A stretch of DNA of 64,000 nucleotides from Actinoallomurus sp040655075 (GTDB taxonomy: Bacteria > Actinomycetota > Actinomycetes > Streptosporangiales > Streptosporangiaceae), in NCBI RefSeq assembly GCF_040655075.1, contig NZ_JBFAJC010000045.1, positions 1-64,000 of the forward strand, in the 5' to 3' direction. A model generated the notes under the pieces. It saw only the letters and a program-made list of their open reading frames with translations, was not told where the DNA came from and did no database searches. This document shows, piece by piece, positions 34,296 to 42,288 of this stretch (position 1 is its first letter; every line of letters starts with the position of its first letter). The translations under genes were made by a program, and so were the position numbers.

Positions 34296-35576
34296 ATGGC
34301 CGTTGAACGTGACGCAGAGGCCATCGAGGAGCCGCCGCCTTCAGATCGGCCACCGCCTCCGCCACCGGACAACCCAGGTTCGGACGACGGCCCGTCTCGT
34401 GCGGACAGCCGTGCCGGCGCCGCCGCCGCGAACGAAACAGCACCCCCCGGGAGTTCAACCGAGGTCTCTTCATCGGAGCGGCCGTCCAGCGCGGACCCGG
34501 ATGCGGCCGATGGCGACGAACCCGGGTCGGCCTCGCAGGAACCCGATCACGTTGCCGAAGAGCCTTCGCCGGAGGACGAGGCCGACCCGGTCGGCCCGGC
34601 GAATGCGGATGCCACGGGCCCCGTTGACCCGGCTTCCTTGATCGCCGGGCGGGTGGAGGACGTTCCCACACAACCGGATCGCGCTCGCCGCCCTGTCGCC
34701 GAACCCGTCGAAGAAGAACCGGCCGAAGCATCCCCCGCAGCCGTCGTACCAGAGCGAGAAGGCCACGGCCGGACCGCACGCGTCGAGGTGTCCGGCGGCG
34801 TATTGGACGCGGCGGCGCCCTCCGAGACGCGGGAAAGCCCGGAGGGTGCCCCGGCCACCGGCAGCGGCACCGAGCAGAGCCCGCCGTCGGCGACCGACCC
34901 GGCCGACACCTCCAGCACTGCCGCTGAGCGCCCGGTCAGCACCGCGGACGGTGGCTGGCAGTGGGAGGGGCTGCGTCTCACCCCCGAGGACAACCTGATC
35001 GCCGACCAGGCACTCGACGCCCGTCGCTTGGCCGAGGGGCGAGATACGGACGGTGAGTACGGCGATCGCGGCCTGACTCCCGACATGCGTCGCGTGGAGC
35101 AGGAGTCGCCCTACGGGGAACTCGTCCCCGGCACCGAGAAGCACGCTCTCGAGGGCTCGGACCGCTTCAAGGAAAAGCTCGCCAAGCGAATCACGCTCGA
35201 ACCGGACAAGTCGACGGCCGAGCTCGCCGCGGACATCCATGACAACATCCGGCACACCTTCCCATTCCCCATGGGAGGACGAAAGGCGCTGATGTTGAGC
35301 AGTGAGACGAAATACTTTGCGGTGATCGGCCGGGGCCGTACGATCGACGATCCTTCTGGGCTGGTACGCCAACGTCCCACGGCCGAAGGCGTCGCTGACG
35401 AATCGATACGCCGAGACCTCACCTGGGGGCCTACGGACGTCTTCCAGCAGGCCGAACGCGGGGAGGAGCCCGGGCTCCCCGAACTCGCCGAGATCAGTGA
35501 GCCGGAGGCCGACGGCCTAATCGAGCGATTCCGCCGGAAATGGAGCGGCGACGAGGCGTCGCCCGCCGTCGGATGA
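34296..35576 (+). CDS. Tagged protein with polymorphic-toxin-like layout, unknown
   Basis: A 426-residue protein. It opens with Asp/Glu/Pro text and PPPDNPGSDDGPSRADSRAG, AAAANE, the same tag as at 27419-28339. Residues 60-230 are disordered and acidic (Pro/Glu/Ala/Ser), and 230-426 look folded: LTPDMRRVEQESPYGELVPG, TEKHALEGSDRFKEKLAKRI, EPDKSTAELAADIHDNIRHT, then a C-terminal PSGLVRQRPTAEGVADESIR section. A GGGGAAG site lies upstream of the ATG. The stop overlaps a 16-codon frame (ATGA, 35573-35623) that runs to within 3 bp of the HerA-like ATPase gene. A secreted or translocated substrate of that ATPase is one interpretation. Confidence 0.65.
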   Translation: MAVERDAEAIEEPPPSDRPPPPPPDNPGSDDGPSRADSRAGAAAANETAPPGSSTEVSSSERPSSADPDAADGDEPGSASQEPDHVAEEPSPEDEADPVGPANADATGPVDPASLIAGRVEDVPTQPDRARRPVAEPVEEEPAEASPAAVVPEREGHGRTARVEVSGGVLDAAAPSETRESPEGAPATGSGTEQSPPSATDPADTSSTAAERPVSTADGGWQWEGLRLTPEDNLIADQALDARRLAEGRDTDGEYGDRGLTPDMRRVEQESPYGELVPGTEKHALEGSDRFKEKLAKRITLEPDKSTAELAADIHDNIRHTFPFPMGGRKALMLSSETKYFAVIGRGRTIDDPSGLVRQRPTAEGVADESIRRDLTWGPTDVFQQAERGEEPGLPELAEISEPEADGLIERFRRKWSGDEASPAVG

Positions 35577-35626
35577 GCGCCGAAGCGATGAGGGCGGCGC
35601 CGATCAGCGTGGCGGGAGGGTGAGCG

Positions 35627-38476
35627 ATGGCCGCATCGGTATGGGATATGACGCGGACGCTGACGGCGTGCCGGCTGGCCGAGGTGCCCCGGCGCCGGCT
35701 TACCGATGAGTCCGAGTCCGGTGGGCGGGATGAGTGGCGTGATCAGCGGTTGGCGGCGCTGGTGTCGGCGTACCACGGTGGTGGGCCGGTGCTGGTCGGC
35801 TGGCGTCGGGCGAGCGTCGGCGGGCCGGTCGAGGTGTACGTCGGCGGCGAGGGCCTGATCACTGAGGACGGTGCCGGTGGGGCGGCGTTGAGCCTGCCGG
35901 TGGGTGGGCGCGGCCGGATGCTGCGGCCGGGCGCGGTCGCCGAGGTGATGGGTGATCTGCCGAACTGGGTACGGATCGGCGGGATCACCGACGGGCTGCT
36001 CACCGATGATCAGCCGGACGCGGGCGGGCAGGTGATGCGGCCGTCGCTGGAGGACTGCCTGCTGTCGGTGTGGACGCAGCCGTTCGCGTGGCTGTTGCTG
36101 GCCGAGCCCGTGAACACCGTCGAGACCGGTCGGCTGGCGGATGAGATCGCCGACCGCGCGTACACGGCTCAGTCGATGGCCGAGCGCTCGCCGGAGAACA
36201 CCGTGGAGGCGGCCCGGCTGGAGCGTCGCCACCGGGAGCTGCGTCAGGCCGCGACCAGCGGGCTGTGGCGGGTGCGTCTGCTGGCCGGTGGGATGAGTCC
36301 GCAGGCGGCGGCCCGGGTCGCGGCGCTGGTGTGCGCGTCGGCGGACCTGGACGGCCTGCCGTACGCCCTTGTGCCTCAGCCGGACGCCGATCCCAAGGCG
36401 GGGACGGCGTACCCGTTCGAGGCCGGTTCCCGGCTGGTCGCGGCACTGGCCCGGCCTCCGGTGCGTGAGGTGCCGGGCGTTCGGTTCGTCGTGCGCCCGG
36501 AGTTCGACGTCACTCCCGAGACGGCGTCCGGTGGTGTGCCGCTCGGCCGGGTCCTGGACCGCAACCGGGGAGACGTCGGCCTGTTGTCCATACCGCTGGA
36601 GAGCCTGAACCGGCACACCTTCGTGTGCGGTGCCACCGGCGCGGGCAAGTCCCAGACCGTGCGCGGGCTGCTGGCGGCCGCGACCTCTGCTGGGCTGCCG
36701 TGGCTGGTGGTCGAGCCGGCCAAGGCCGAGTACCGGCTGATGGCCGCCCGCCTGCCCGACGCCGAGGTGATCGCGATCCGGCCCGGCGACGTGGACGCCA
36801 TCGCCGCGGGCATCAACCCGCTCGAGCCGGCCACGGACCCGGACGGGCGGGCGTTCCCGTTGCAGACCCATGCCGACCTCGTACGGGCGCTGTTCCTGGC
36901 CGCGTTCGAGTCCGACGAGCCGTTCCCGCAGGTGCTGTCGGCGGCGTTGACCCGCTGCTACGAACAGCTCGGCTGGGATCTGGCGTTGGGCGAGCCGCGT
37001 ACGCCCGGGACGGCGCCGCGCTACCCGACCTTGGCGGATCTGCAGGCCGCCGCGGAAGACGTCGTCACCGAGATCGGGTACGGCAAGGAGATCACCGACA
37101 ACGTCCGCGGGTTCATCCGGGTGCGGCTGTCCAGTCTCCGGCTGGGCACGACCGGCCGGTTCTTCGAGGGCGGCCACCCGATCGACTTCGAACGCCTGCT
37201 CTCGCGCAACGTCGTCTTCGAGATCGAGGACGTCGGTGACGACCGAGACAAGGCGTTCCTCATGGGGACCGTGCTGGTCCGGCTGGTGGAGTACCTGCGG
37301 ATGCGGCAACGCGCCAATGGCGGTGTCGCGACCGGCCTGTCGCATCTGAGCGTGTTCGAAGAGGCCCACCGGCTGCTGCGCAAGAGTGAGGAGTCCGGGC
37401 CGGCCGCGCACGCGGTGGAGATGTTCGCCGGGCTGCTGGCGGAGATCCGCGCGTACGGCGAGGGCCTGATCGTGGCCGAGCAGATCCCGTCCAAGCTCGT
37501 GCCCGACGTCATCAAGAACACCGCCGTGAAGATCGTGCACCGGCTGCCTGCCAAGGACGACCGTGACGCCGTCGGCGCGACCATGAACATCACCGACGCC
37601 CAGTCCCAGTTCCTGGTCACTCTGCGGCCGGGTGAGGGCGCGGTGTTCAGCGATGGCATGGACTATCCGCACTTGGTCCGCATGCCTGATGGGACGGCGA
37701 CGGAGAACACCCGCACGGCCGTGCTCACCTCGCCGAAGGCCCTGGTGACCTCGCGCAGCGGCACCTGCGGCACCGACTGCCGCACGTCACCTTGCACATT
37801 GCGAGACATGCGCACCGCGCAGCGCGTCCTCGCCGACCACCCGGCCGTGGTGCTGTGGGCCGATCTGACCGCCGCCGCGCACCTGACCGGCTGGGGCTCC
37901 CCCGTCCCCGGAGCGGCGGTCCTGGACCCCCTTCGGACGCTGCCCGACCGGCTCCGTGACTGTGCCCTCTCCCATGCCGTCGACGCCGCCGTGGCCTCCC
38001 GCGCATCGGTCATCGCCACGAACGGCGACCCGGGCCGGTTCGCCGACCACCTCATCACCGTGCTCCGCGGCCGGCTGGACGGCGGACGGGTGTGCACCGG
38101 CGAAGAGCCACAGTGGTTCGCCGCCCCGTACCGATGGTGCCTCGTTCTGGAGGAGCTCCAGGCCGCCCACCGCCGTACGCCCGATGCCGGCCGTCACCCC
38201 GGAAGCGGCGGCTGGGAGCAGGTCTACGGGCAACCGATTCCCGGGGACGGCATCGCCGACCAGCTCGAGCGCGTGTCCCGTTGGTGGGACCGCGACCAGC
38301 GCGACGTCGCCGGCCGCGACGCCGCCCTGTGGGGCACCGCCACGCCCTCGGCGATCGAAAGCGCGGTCGGTGCCCGCCGGGATGACGACGACTGGGCCCA
38401 GCGCCTCACCGAGGCCGTGGCCGACTTTACGAACATCGGGGGTCTCATCCGCTTCTACGCACCGCCCGCCGAATGA
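35627..38476 (+). CDS. HerA/VirB4-like ATPase
   Basis: A 949-residue ATPase of the HerA-FtsK group (DUF87-like). N-terminal half: about 320 residues of unassigned text with NWVRIGG and GGQVMRPSLED segments. The motor domain has Walker A GATGAGKSQ (about 335-343), VEPAKAEYR, Walker B LSVFEEAHRLL (about 573-583), an Arg-finger-like R in the RGFIRVRLSSLRL region, and AEQIPSKLVPDVIKNTAVKI, the typical HerA sensor segment. The last 230 residues include a Cys-rich CGTDCRTSPC. Strong GGGAGGG before ATG 35627. It should pump DNA or protein through a membrane partner such as the 745-residue protein across the divergent promoter. Confidence 0.88.
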   Translation: MAASVWDMTRTLTACRLAEVPRRRLTDESESGGRDEWRDQRLAALVSAYHGGGPVLVGWRRASVGGPVEVYVGGEGLITEDGAGGAALSLPVGGRGRMLRPGAVAEVMGDLPNWVRIGGITDGLLTDDQPDAGGQVMRPSLEDCLLSVWTQPFAWLLLAEPVNTVETGRLADEIADRAYTAQSMAERSPENTVEAARLERRHRELRQAATSGLWRVRLLAGGMSPQAAARVAALVCASADLDGLPYALVPQPDADPKAGTAYPFEAGSRLVAALARPPVREVPGVRFVVRPEFDVTPETASGGVPLGRVLDRNRGDVGLLSIPLESLNRHTFVCGATGAGKSQTVRGLLAAATSAGLPWLVVEPAKAEYRLMAARLPDAEVIAIRPGDVDAIAAGINPLEPATDPDGRAFPLQTHADLVRALFLAAFESDEPFPQVLSAALTRCYEQLGWDLALGEPRTPGTAPRYPTLADLQAAAEDVVTEIGYGKEITDNVRGFIRVRLSSLRLGTTGRFFEGGHPIDFERLLSRNVVFEIEDVGDDRDKAFLMGTVLVRLVEYLRMRQRANGGVATGLSHLSVFEEAHRLLRKSEESGPAAHAVEMFAGLLAEIRAYGEGLIVAEQIPSKLVPDVIKNTAVKIVHRLPAKDDRDAVGATMNITDAQSQFLVTLRPGEGAVFSDGMDYPHLVRMPDGTATENTRTAVLTSPKALVTSRSGTCGTDCRTSPCTLRDMRTAQRVLADHPAVVLWADLTAAAHLTGWGSPVPGAAVLDPLRTLPDRLRDCALSHAVDAAVASRASVIATNGDPGRFADHLITVLRGRLDGGRVCTGEEPQWFAAPYRWCLVLEELQAAHRRTPDAGRHPGSGGWEQVYGQPIPGDGIADQLERVSRWWDRDQRDVAGRDAALWGTATPSAIESAVGARRDDDDWAQRLTEAVADFTNIGGLIRFYAPPAE

Positions 38477-38479
38477 CCG

Positions 38480-38695
38480 TCAGCGACGGTCGTCCGGGCC
38501 ATGCCGCTCGGCCAGCCGCCGCTCGATCGAGGCCTGGTAGAACCGCAGGTGACCGGTCGGGGTCGTGATGTACGGCAGCAGTCCCCGATGCGCCCACGAG
38601 GTCACCGTCGAACGAGCCACCCGAAACAGGCGCGCGACCTCCAGGGTGGTGAGCAGCTGCTCATCAGGGCGTACTCGAGGGGCACGGTCGCTCAT
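38480..38695 (-). CDS. BldC/excisionase-type MerR-like DNA-binding protein
   Basis: A 71-residue protein. LLTTLEVARLFRVARSTVTS, then WAHRGLLPYITTPTGHLRFY is a winged HTH of the BldC/excisionase group, in which one domain binds short direct repeats in a head-to-tail array. The start is ATG 38695. It is the convergent neighbour of the HerA-like ATPase (stop codons 3 bp apart) and could regulate that module or excision of an element. It is not the developmental BldC itself as far as I can tell; the sequence is only of that type. Confidence 0.85.
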   Translation of the reverse strand: MSDRAPRVRPDEQLLTTLEVARLFRVARSTVTSWAHRGLLPYITTPTGHLRFYQASIERRLAERHGPDDRR

Positions 38696-38759
38696 GGCCG
38701 CATCATAGAGCGGTATGATGCGGCTTGCCCGGCCTACCGCAGATCGCCTCCGCTGCGGC

Positions 38760-38840
38760 TCAGGAGGACCGGGTCCAGAGGTCGCCCTTGGCGTTCTTGT
38801 TGCACTTGACCACGAGCAGGTAGGGCCAGACGTCCTGGAC
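38760..38840 (-). pseudogene. 3' remnant of a ricin-like secreted protein gene
   Basis: The minus strand ends VQDVWPYLLVVKCNKNAKGD, LWTRSS and a stop. It aligns with the end of the intact gene at 38847-39335 (STYSGSIYFLVDKCSTGGN, KRVWHRY) in the pattern Y(F/L)(L/V)V.KC....W.R. The upstream part is not recognisable. It seems to be the tail of a tandem duplicate. Confidence 0.5.
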
Positions 38841-38846
38841 GTACGC

Positions 38847-39335
38847 TCAGTACCTGTGCCAAACGCGCTTGTTTCCACCCGTGCTGCACTTGTCAACGAG
38901 GAAGTAGATTGATCCGGAGTAGGTGGACAGGCACTTGTTCGTCTTCCTGTTCTTCAGCCTGCCGTGGGCGCCGCCGGTCCAGTCCCACTGCTGGTCCCTG
39001 TGCCCGGTGCACTTGTGCATGACCACCGCGGCGGTTCCGTAGACGGTCAGGCAGTTGTGTGTGTTGATCAGGGGGCGGAAGGTGCCATCGTTGTTGCGGA
39101 TCCAGACCTGGTGCTTGATGTCCTTGTGCCTTGGGCCGTGACACGAGACCTGGCGGACGGCGGCGGCACCGGTGTTGGTGTAGTTCGTCCTGCTGTCCAG
39201 GCACTTGCCGGTCTGCATGCTCTTGTACTGGCGCGTGAAGACCTGGGTGTGGACGTCGGCCGAGGCGGAGGACGCCGAGCCGACCAGCACCGTTCCGGTC
39301 GCGACCAGAGCGAAGGTCACCTGCTTGAAGTTCAC
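38847..39335 (-). CDS. Secreted ricin-type lectin-like protein
   Basis: A 162-residue exported protein. GTG 39335 is preceded by AAGGGGG and opens a signal peptide (VNFKQVTFALVATGTVLVGS, cleavage after SASA). The mature chain has repeated beta-trefoil-like units with conserved Cys pairs and QxW-type ends: QTGKCLDS, HQVWIRNNDGTFRPLINTHN, CLTVYG, DQQWDW, NKCLSTYS and KRVWHRY. That is the ricin B-type carbohydrate-binding pattern. It may bind cell-wall or environmental glycans. A remnant copy follows at 38760-38840. Confidence 0.85.
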   Translation of the reverse strand: MNFKQVTFALVATGTVLVGSASSASADVHTQVFTRQYKSMQTGKCLDSRTNYTNTGAAAVRQVSCHGPRHKDIKHQVWIRNNDGTFRPLINTHNCLTVYGTAAVVMHKCTGHRDQQWDWTGGAHGRLKNRKTNKCLSTYSGSIYFLVDKCSTGGNKRVWHRY

Positions 39336-39563
39336 TTGTTCCCCCTTCAGAGGCGTCCGGGGCCCATGACCACCGGCACCATGATCCATACCGACCATAC
39401 GGCCACGTATGGAGACGGACGATACCATACGCAGCCGTACGGTTGGGTTTCACCCGGGAGAACCTCGCCGACCGGGTCGATCTTCAGGCGATGCAGATCG
39501 GGCAGTACGGTGGAGGCGGTTTTCTTCGAGGGCCGATGCGCGGCCCGGCTCGGGAGTGATCGG

Positions 39564-40568
39564 GTGGCTTACCGGTGCGGGTCGCCGCAGGTGGTGTCCG
39601 TCGTGGCAGCGTTTCTGCTCGCCGCGGTGCTGAGCGGTTGTGGGTCCGGTGCGTCGGCGAAGAGCGCGGAGCCGCCCAGGGCCACGACGGCGGCGGGGAA
39701 GGGCCCGGTGTCGCGGGCGCCCGCGGTCGCGATGCCGACCGGTCCCGCCGCGCACTTCACCGTCGCTCGCCATACGTCGGCCGGACCGGTTCTGATGACA
39801 CGGCTGAAAGGGGCCAAGTCCGGGTGGACCGGAAAGGTCTGGGTCTGGCTGCCGCCGCAGTACAAGGATCCGCGGTACGCCAAGACCGGGTTCCCCGTCG
39901 TTATTCTTCATACGGGCGGTGCCGGCTCCGGCTACAACTACTGGTCCAATCCGGAGGTGCTGCCGGCCCAGGAGGACGACGTGCGACTGAACGGCACGGG
40001 CAAGGCCCACCCGTTCATCATGGTGATGCCCGTCCTACAGCCGTCGTCGCGTCAGGACACCGAATGCAGTGACATCCCGGGCAAGCCGAAAATGGGCACC
40101 TGGCTGGGCGAAGACGTACCCGATTTCGTCCGCGCCAACTTCCGGACGCTGAGGAGCCGCGACGGCTGGGGAACGGCCGGGGCGTCGTCCGGCGCCTTCT
40201 GTGCCGTGAAGCTGGCCGCCCAGCATCCCGACACGTTCAAGGCCGTCGTCTCCTGGGGCGGCTATTTCGAGCCCGACACCGAGCTGCACTGGTCGAAGGA
40301 CGGCCGCCGGGCCAACAGCCCCGACCTGATGCTCGAGAGGGACCGGCCCGATCTCCGGCTGCTGCTCATCGCCGGCGGCTCGCCGCGGTCCCGCGATGAG
40401 CAGCAGCGGATGAACGCGCTGGTGAAGCTGATCAAGCCGCCCACCGTCGCCACCACCTACGTCCAGCCGAACGGCGAGCACTTCACCAAGGACCTGAAGA
40501 AGCTGGTCCCGATGATTCTGGAATTCCTCACCGCGAATATGCAGGGGCCGACCAGCGACAAGGGATAA
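39564..40568 (+). CDS. Alpha/beta-hydrolase esterase lipoprotein
   Basis: A 334-residue protein. GTG 39564 follows GGGAG at about 7 nt and opens a lipoprotein signal (VVSVVAAFLLAAVLSGCGSG; lipobox LSGC). The mature enzyme follows the esterase D/putative esterase fold: KVWVWLPPQYKDP, FPVVILHTGGAGSGYNYW (oxyanion region) and the nucleophile elbow GTAGASSGAFCAV with a GxSxG Ser, then a C-terminal PNGEHFTKDLKKLVPMILEF with the catalytic His. It should act on esters outside the cell. The frame is open far upstream but the added residues are not exported-protein-like. Confidence 0.88.
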   Translation: MAYRCGSPQVVSVVAAFLLAAVLSGCGSGASAKSAEPPRATTAAGKGPVSRAPAVAMPTGPAAHFTVARHTSAGPVLMTRLKGAKSGWTGKVWVWLPPQYKDPRYAKTGFPVVILHTGGAGSGYNYWSNPEVLPAQEDDVRLNGTGKAHPFIMVMPVLQPSSRQDTECSDIPGKPKMGTWLGEDVPDFVRANFRTLRSRDGWGTAGASSGAFCAVKLAAQHPDTFKAVVSWGGYFEPDTELHWSKDGRRANSPDLMLERDRPDLRLLLIAGGSPRSRDEQQRMNALVKLIKPPTVATTYVQPNGEHFTKDLKKLVPMILEFLTANMQGPTSDKG

Positions 40569-40677
40569 CCGACCGGTTTTCGCCACATGACCGCTCTTGT
40601 TGCGGCGCTCCTACGCACATAGGCTCGGGCCACCTGATCCGGGACACATACGTCCCGCCAGAGGAAGGCCCCCCGCC

Positions 40678-41253
40678 ATGTCGTACCGCACCATCGCCTC
40701 CACCCTGATCGGCACCGGCACGCTCGCCCTCTCGGTCGCCCTGATCCCCGTCGCGAGCGCCTCGCCGTCGGCCGCTCACCAGCAGGCCGCACTCGCCACG
40801 ATCACTCTCCACTACGACGACAGCCAGGCCGCGGAGTTCAAGAGCGCCGTGGTCGCCGGCGCCAATTCCTGGAACGCGAGCGTGAAGAACGTCCGCCTGG
40901 TCGAGGCCACGGCCGGTACGAGGGCCGAGATCCGGATCATCGCCTTCGACGGCTGGCCGCAGTCGACGCTCGGTCCGGTCCGCCCGGGCGGGAGCGGAAC
41001 GGTGTGGTTCGGCCGGGAGGCGGTGAACGAGGGGTACAACACGATCCGCATCGCGGCGCACGAGCTCGGGCACAGCCTCGGCCTCCCGGACAACAAGCCC
41101 GGCCCCTGCTCGTCGCTGATGTCCGGCTCGACCGGCGGCGTCTCGTGCACGAACGCCACCCCCAACGCCTCCGAGCGTGCCGCCGTGGAGGCCAACTACG
41201 CGAGCTCGGCGGCGCCCCGGCTGACCGGTGGCCCGGTCGTCGACGCCCCCTGA
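40678..41253 (+). CDS. Snapalysin-family secreted zinc metalloprotease
   Basis: A 191-residue secreted enzyme of peptidase family M7. A signal peptide (MSYRTIASTLIGTGTLALSV, cleavage near ASASP) precedes a short propeptide and a catalytic part with HELGHSLGLPD, the zinc motif HExxHxxGxxD of snapalysin, and Cys residues for two disulfides (PGPCSSLMSG and GVSCTNA). GAGGAAGG precedes the ATG at 40678. Streptomyces snapalysin genes usually lie next to a LysR regulator; none is here. It probably degrades extracellular protein. Confidence 0.92.
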   Translation: MSYRTIASTLIGTGTLALSVALIPVASASPSAAHQQAALATITLHYDDSQAAEFKSAVVAGANSWNASVKNVRLVEATAGTRAEIRIIAFDGWPQSTLGPVRPGGSGTVWFGREAVNEGYNTIRIAAHELGHSLGLPDNKPGPCSSLMSGSTGGVSCTNATPNASERAAVEANYASSAAPRLTGGPVVDAP

Positions 41254-41259
41254 TCGGGA

Positions 41260-42174
41260 TCAGACCGGGAACGTCACACCGGTCAGGTCTTCCGAGACCG
41301 CCCACAGGCGGCGCTGAGCGGCGACGTCGTGGGACCGCCTGCTGGACCCGACGAGCCTCGGGTGGCCCTTGGTCTGGCCGAACCCGTCCGGGCCGTAGTA
41401 CTGGCCGCCTTGGACCTCCGGACTCGTCGCGGCCCGCAGGGTGGGCAGTGCGCCCATCGCCGCGCTCTGGGCGAGCAGTGAACCGAAGGCCCTCTCGAGG
41501 ACACGAAGGGGCGCCGGGAGGTTGCGCCCCAGCTCGGTCTGCGAGCCGCCCGGGTGGGCGGCCACCGCGATCGTCTCGCCCTTACCGGCCAACCGGCGTT
41601 GCAGCTCGTAGGTGAACATGAGGTTGGCCAGCTTGGACCGGCCGTACGCCGCCACCCGGCTGTAGGACCGCTCGGACTGCAGGTCGTCGAAGTCGATCTC
41701 GGCCCGGATGCGGTGGCCGACGCTGCTGACCGTCACCACGCGGGAGCCACGCACCGGCAGCATCGCCTCGAGCAGGAGGCCGGTGAGCGCGAAGTGCCCG
41801 AGGTGGTTGGTGCCGAACTGCAGCTCGAACCCGTCCTTGGTGGTCCGCTTCGGCGTGTACATCACCCCGGCGTTGTTGATCAGCAGATCGATCTTCGGGT
41901 GGCCGGTGCGTAGTTCGTCCGCCGCTGCGCGGATGGAGTCCAGCGAGGTCAGGTCGAGGTGCTGGACCGTGACGTCCGCGCCGGGGGCGGCGTCGCTGAT
42001 CCGGGCGGCGGCCTGCTTGCCCTTGTCCGTGTCCCGTACCGCCAGCACCACCGCCGCGCCTCGTACGGCGAGGACCTTGGCGGTCTCGAAGCCGAGGCCG
42101 GTGTTGGCGCCGGTGATCACCGCGACGCGGCCGTGCTGGTCGGGCACGTCCTCGGCGGTCCACTTCTCGTTCAT
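41260..42174 (-). CDS. Short-chain dehydrogenase/reductase
   Basis: A 304-residue NAD(P)-dependent oxidoreductase. TGANTGLGFETAK is the TGxxxGxG nucleotide motif, NNAGV is present, and the catalytic set is S (TVSSVGH) and YGRSK (Y-x3-K). The length and the LxNLxxxLELxxR-like segment place it near the retinol-dehydrogenase-like SDRs. GGAGG precedes the ATG at 42174. It is divergent from a TetR gene with three copies of an operator in between, one of which lies inside its own promoter, so induction by the TetR ligand is likely. Confidence 0.9.
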   Translation of the reverse strand: MNEKWTAEDVPDQHGRVAVITGANTGLGFETAKVLAVRGAAVVLAVRDTDKGKQAAARISDAAPGADVTVQHLDLTSLDSIRAAADELRTGHPKIDLLINNAGVMYTPKRTTKDGFELQFGTNHLGHFALTGLLLEAMLPVRGSRVVTVSSVGHRIRAEIDFDDLQSERSYSRVAAYGRSKLANLMFTYELQRRLAGKGETIAVAAHPGGSQTELGRNLPAPLRVLERAFGSLLAQSAAMGALPTLRAATSPEVQGGQYYGPDGFGQTKGHPRLVGSSRRSHDVAAQRRLWAVSEDLTGVTFPV

Positions 42175-42207
42175 GATCCCTCCGGGATTCGATCGAAGCC
42201 GATCAAG

Positions 42208-42275
42208 AGACCGGCGGTCTGTTACATGCTTCAGCGTAAGAGACCGGCGGTCTACTGTCAAGAGACCGACGGTTC
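42208..42275. promoter_or_regulatory. SDR promoter and three TetR operators
   Basis: AGACCGGCGGTCT occurs at 42208-42220 and 42241-42253, and a degenerate copy AGACCGACGGTTC at 42263-42275. Each is an inverted repeat around one base. On the minus strand TTGACA (42256-42261) and TACGCT (42233-42238), 17 bp apart, form the SDR promoter, and the second operator lies in its spacer. Position and symmetry argue for repression by the divergent TetR protein. Confidence 0.8.
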
Positions 42276-42288
42276 GTAGGATTGGGTC

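Noticed and set aside
35111..37672. 853-residue minus-strand frame
   Set aside because: It lies antisense to the HerA-like ATPase, which has full ATPase motifs; the antisense text is His/Arg/Gln-rich without a domain.
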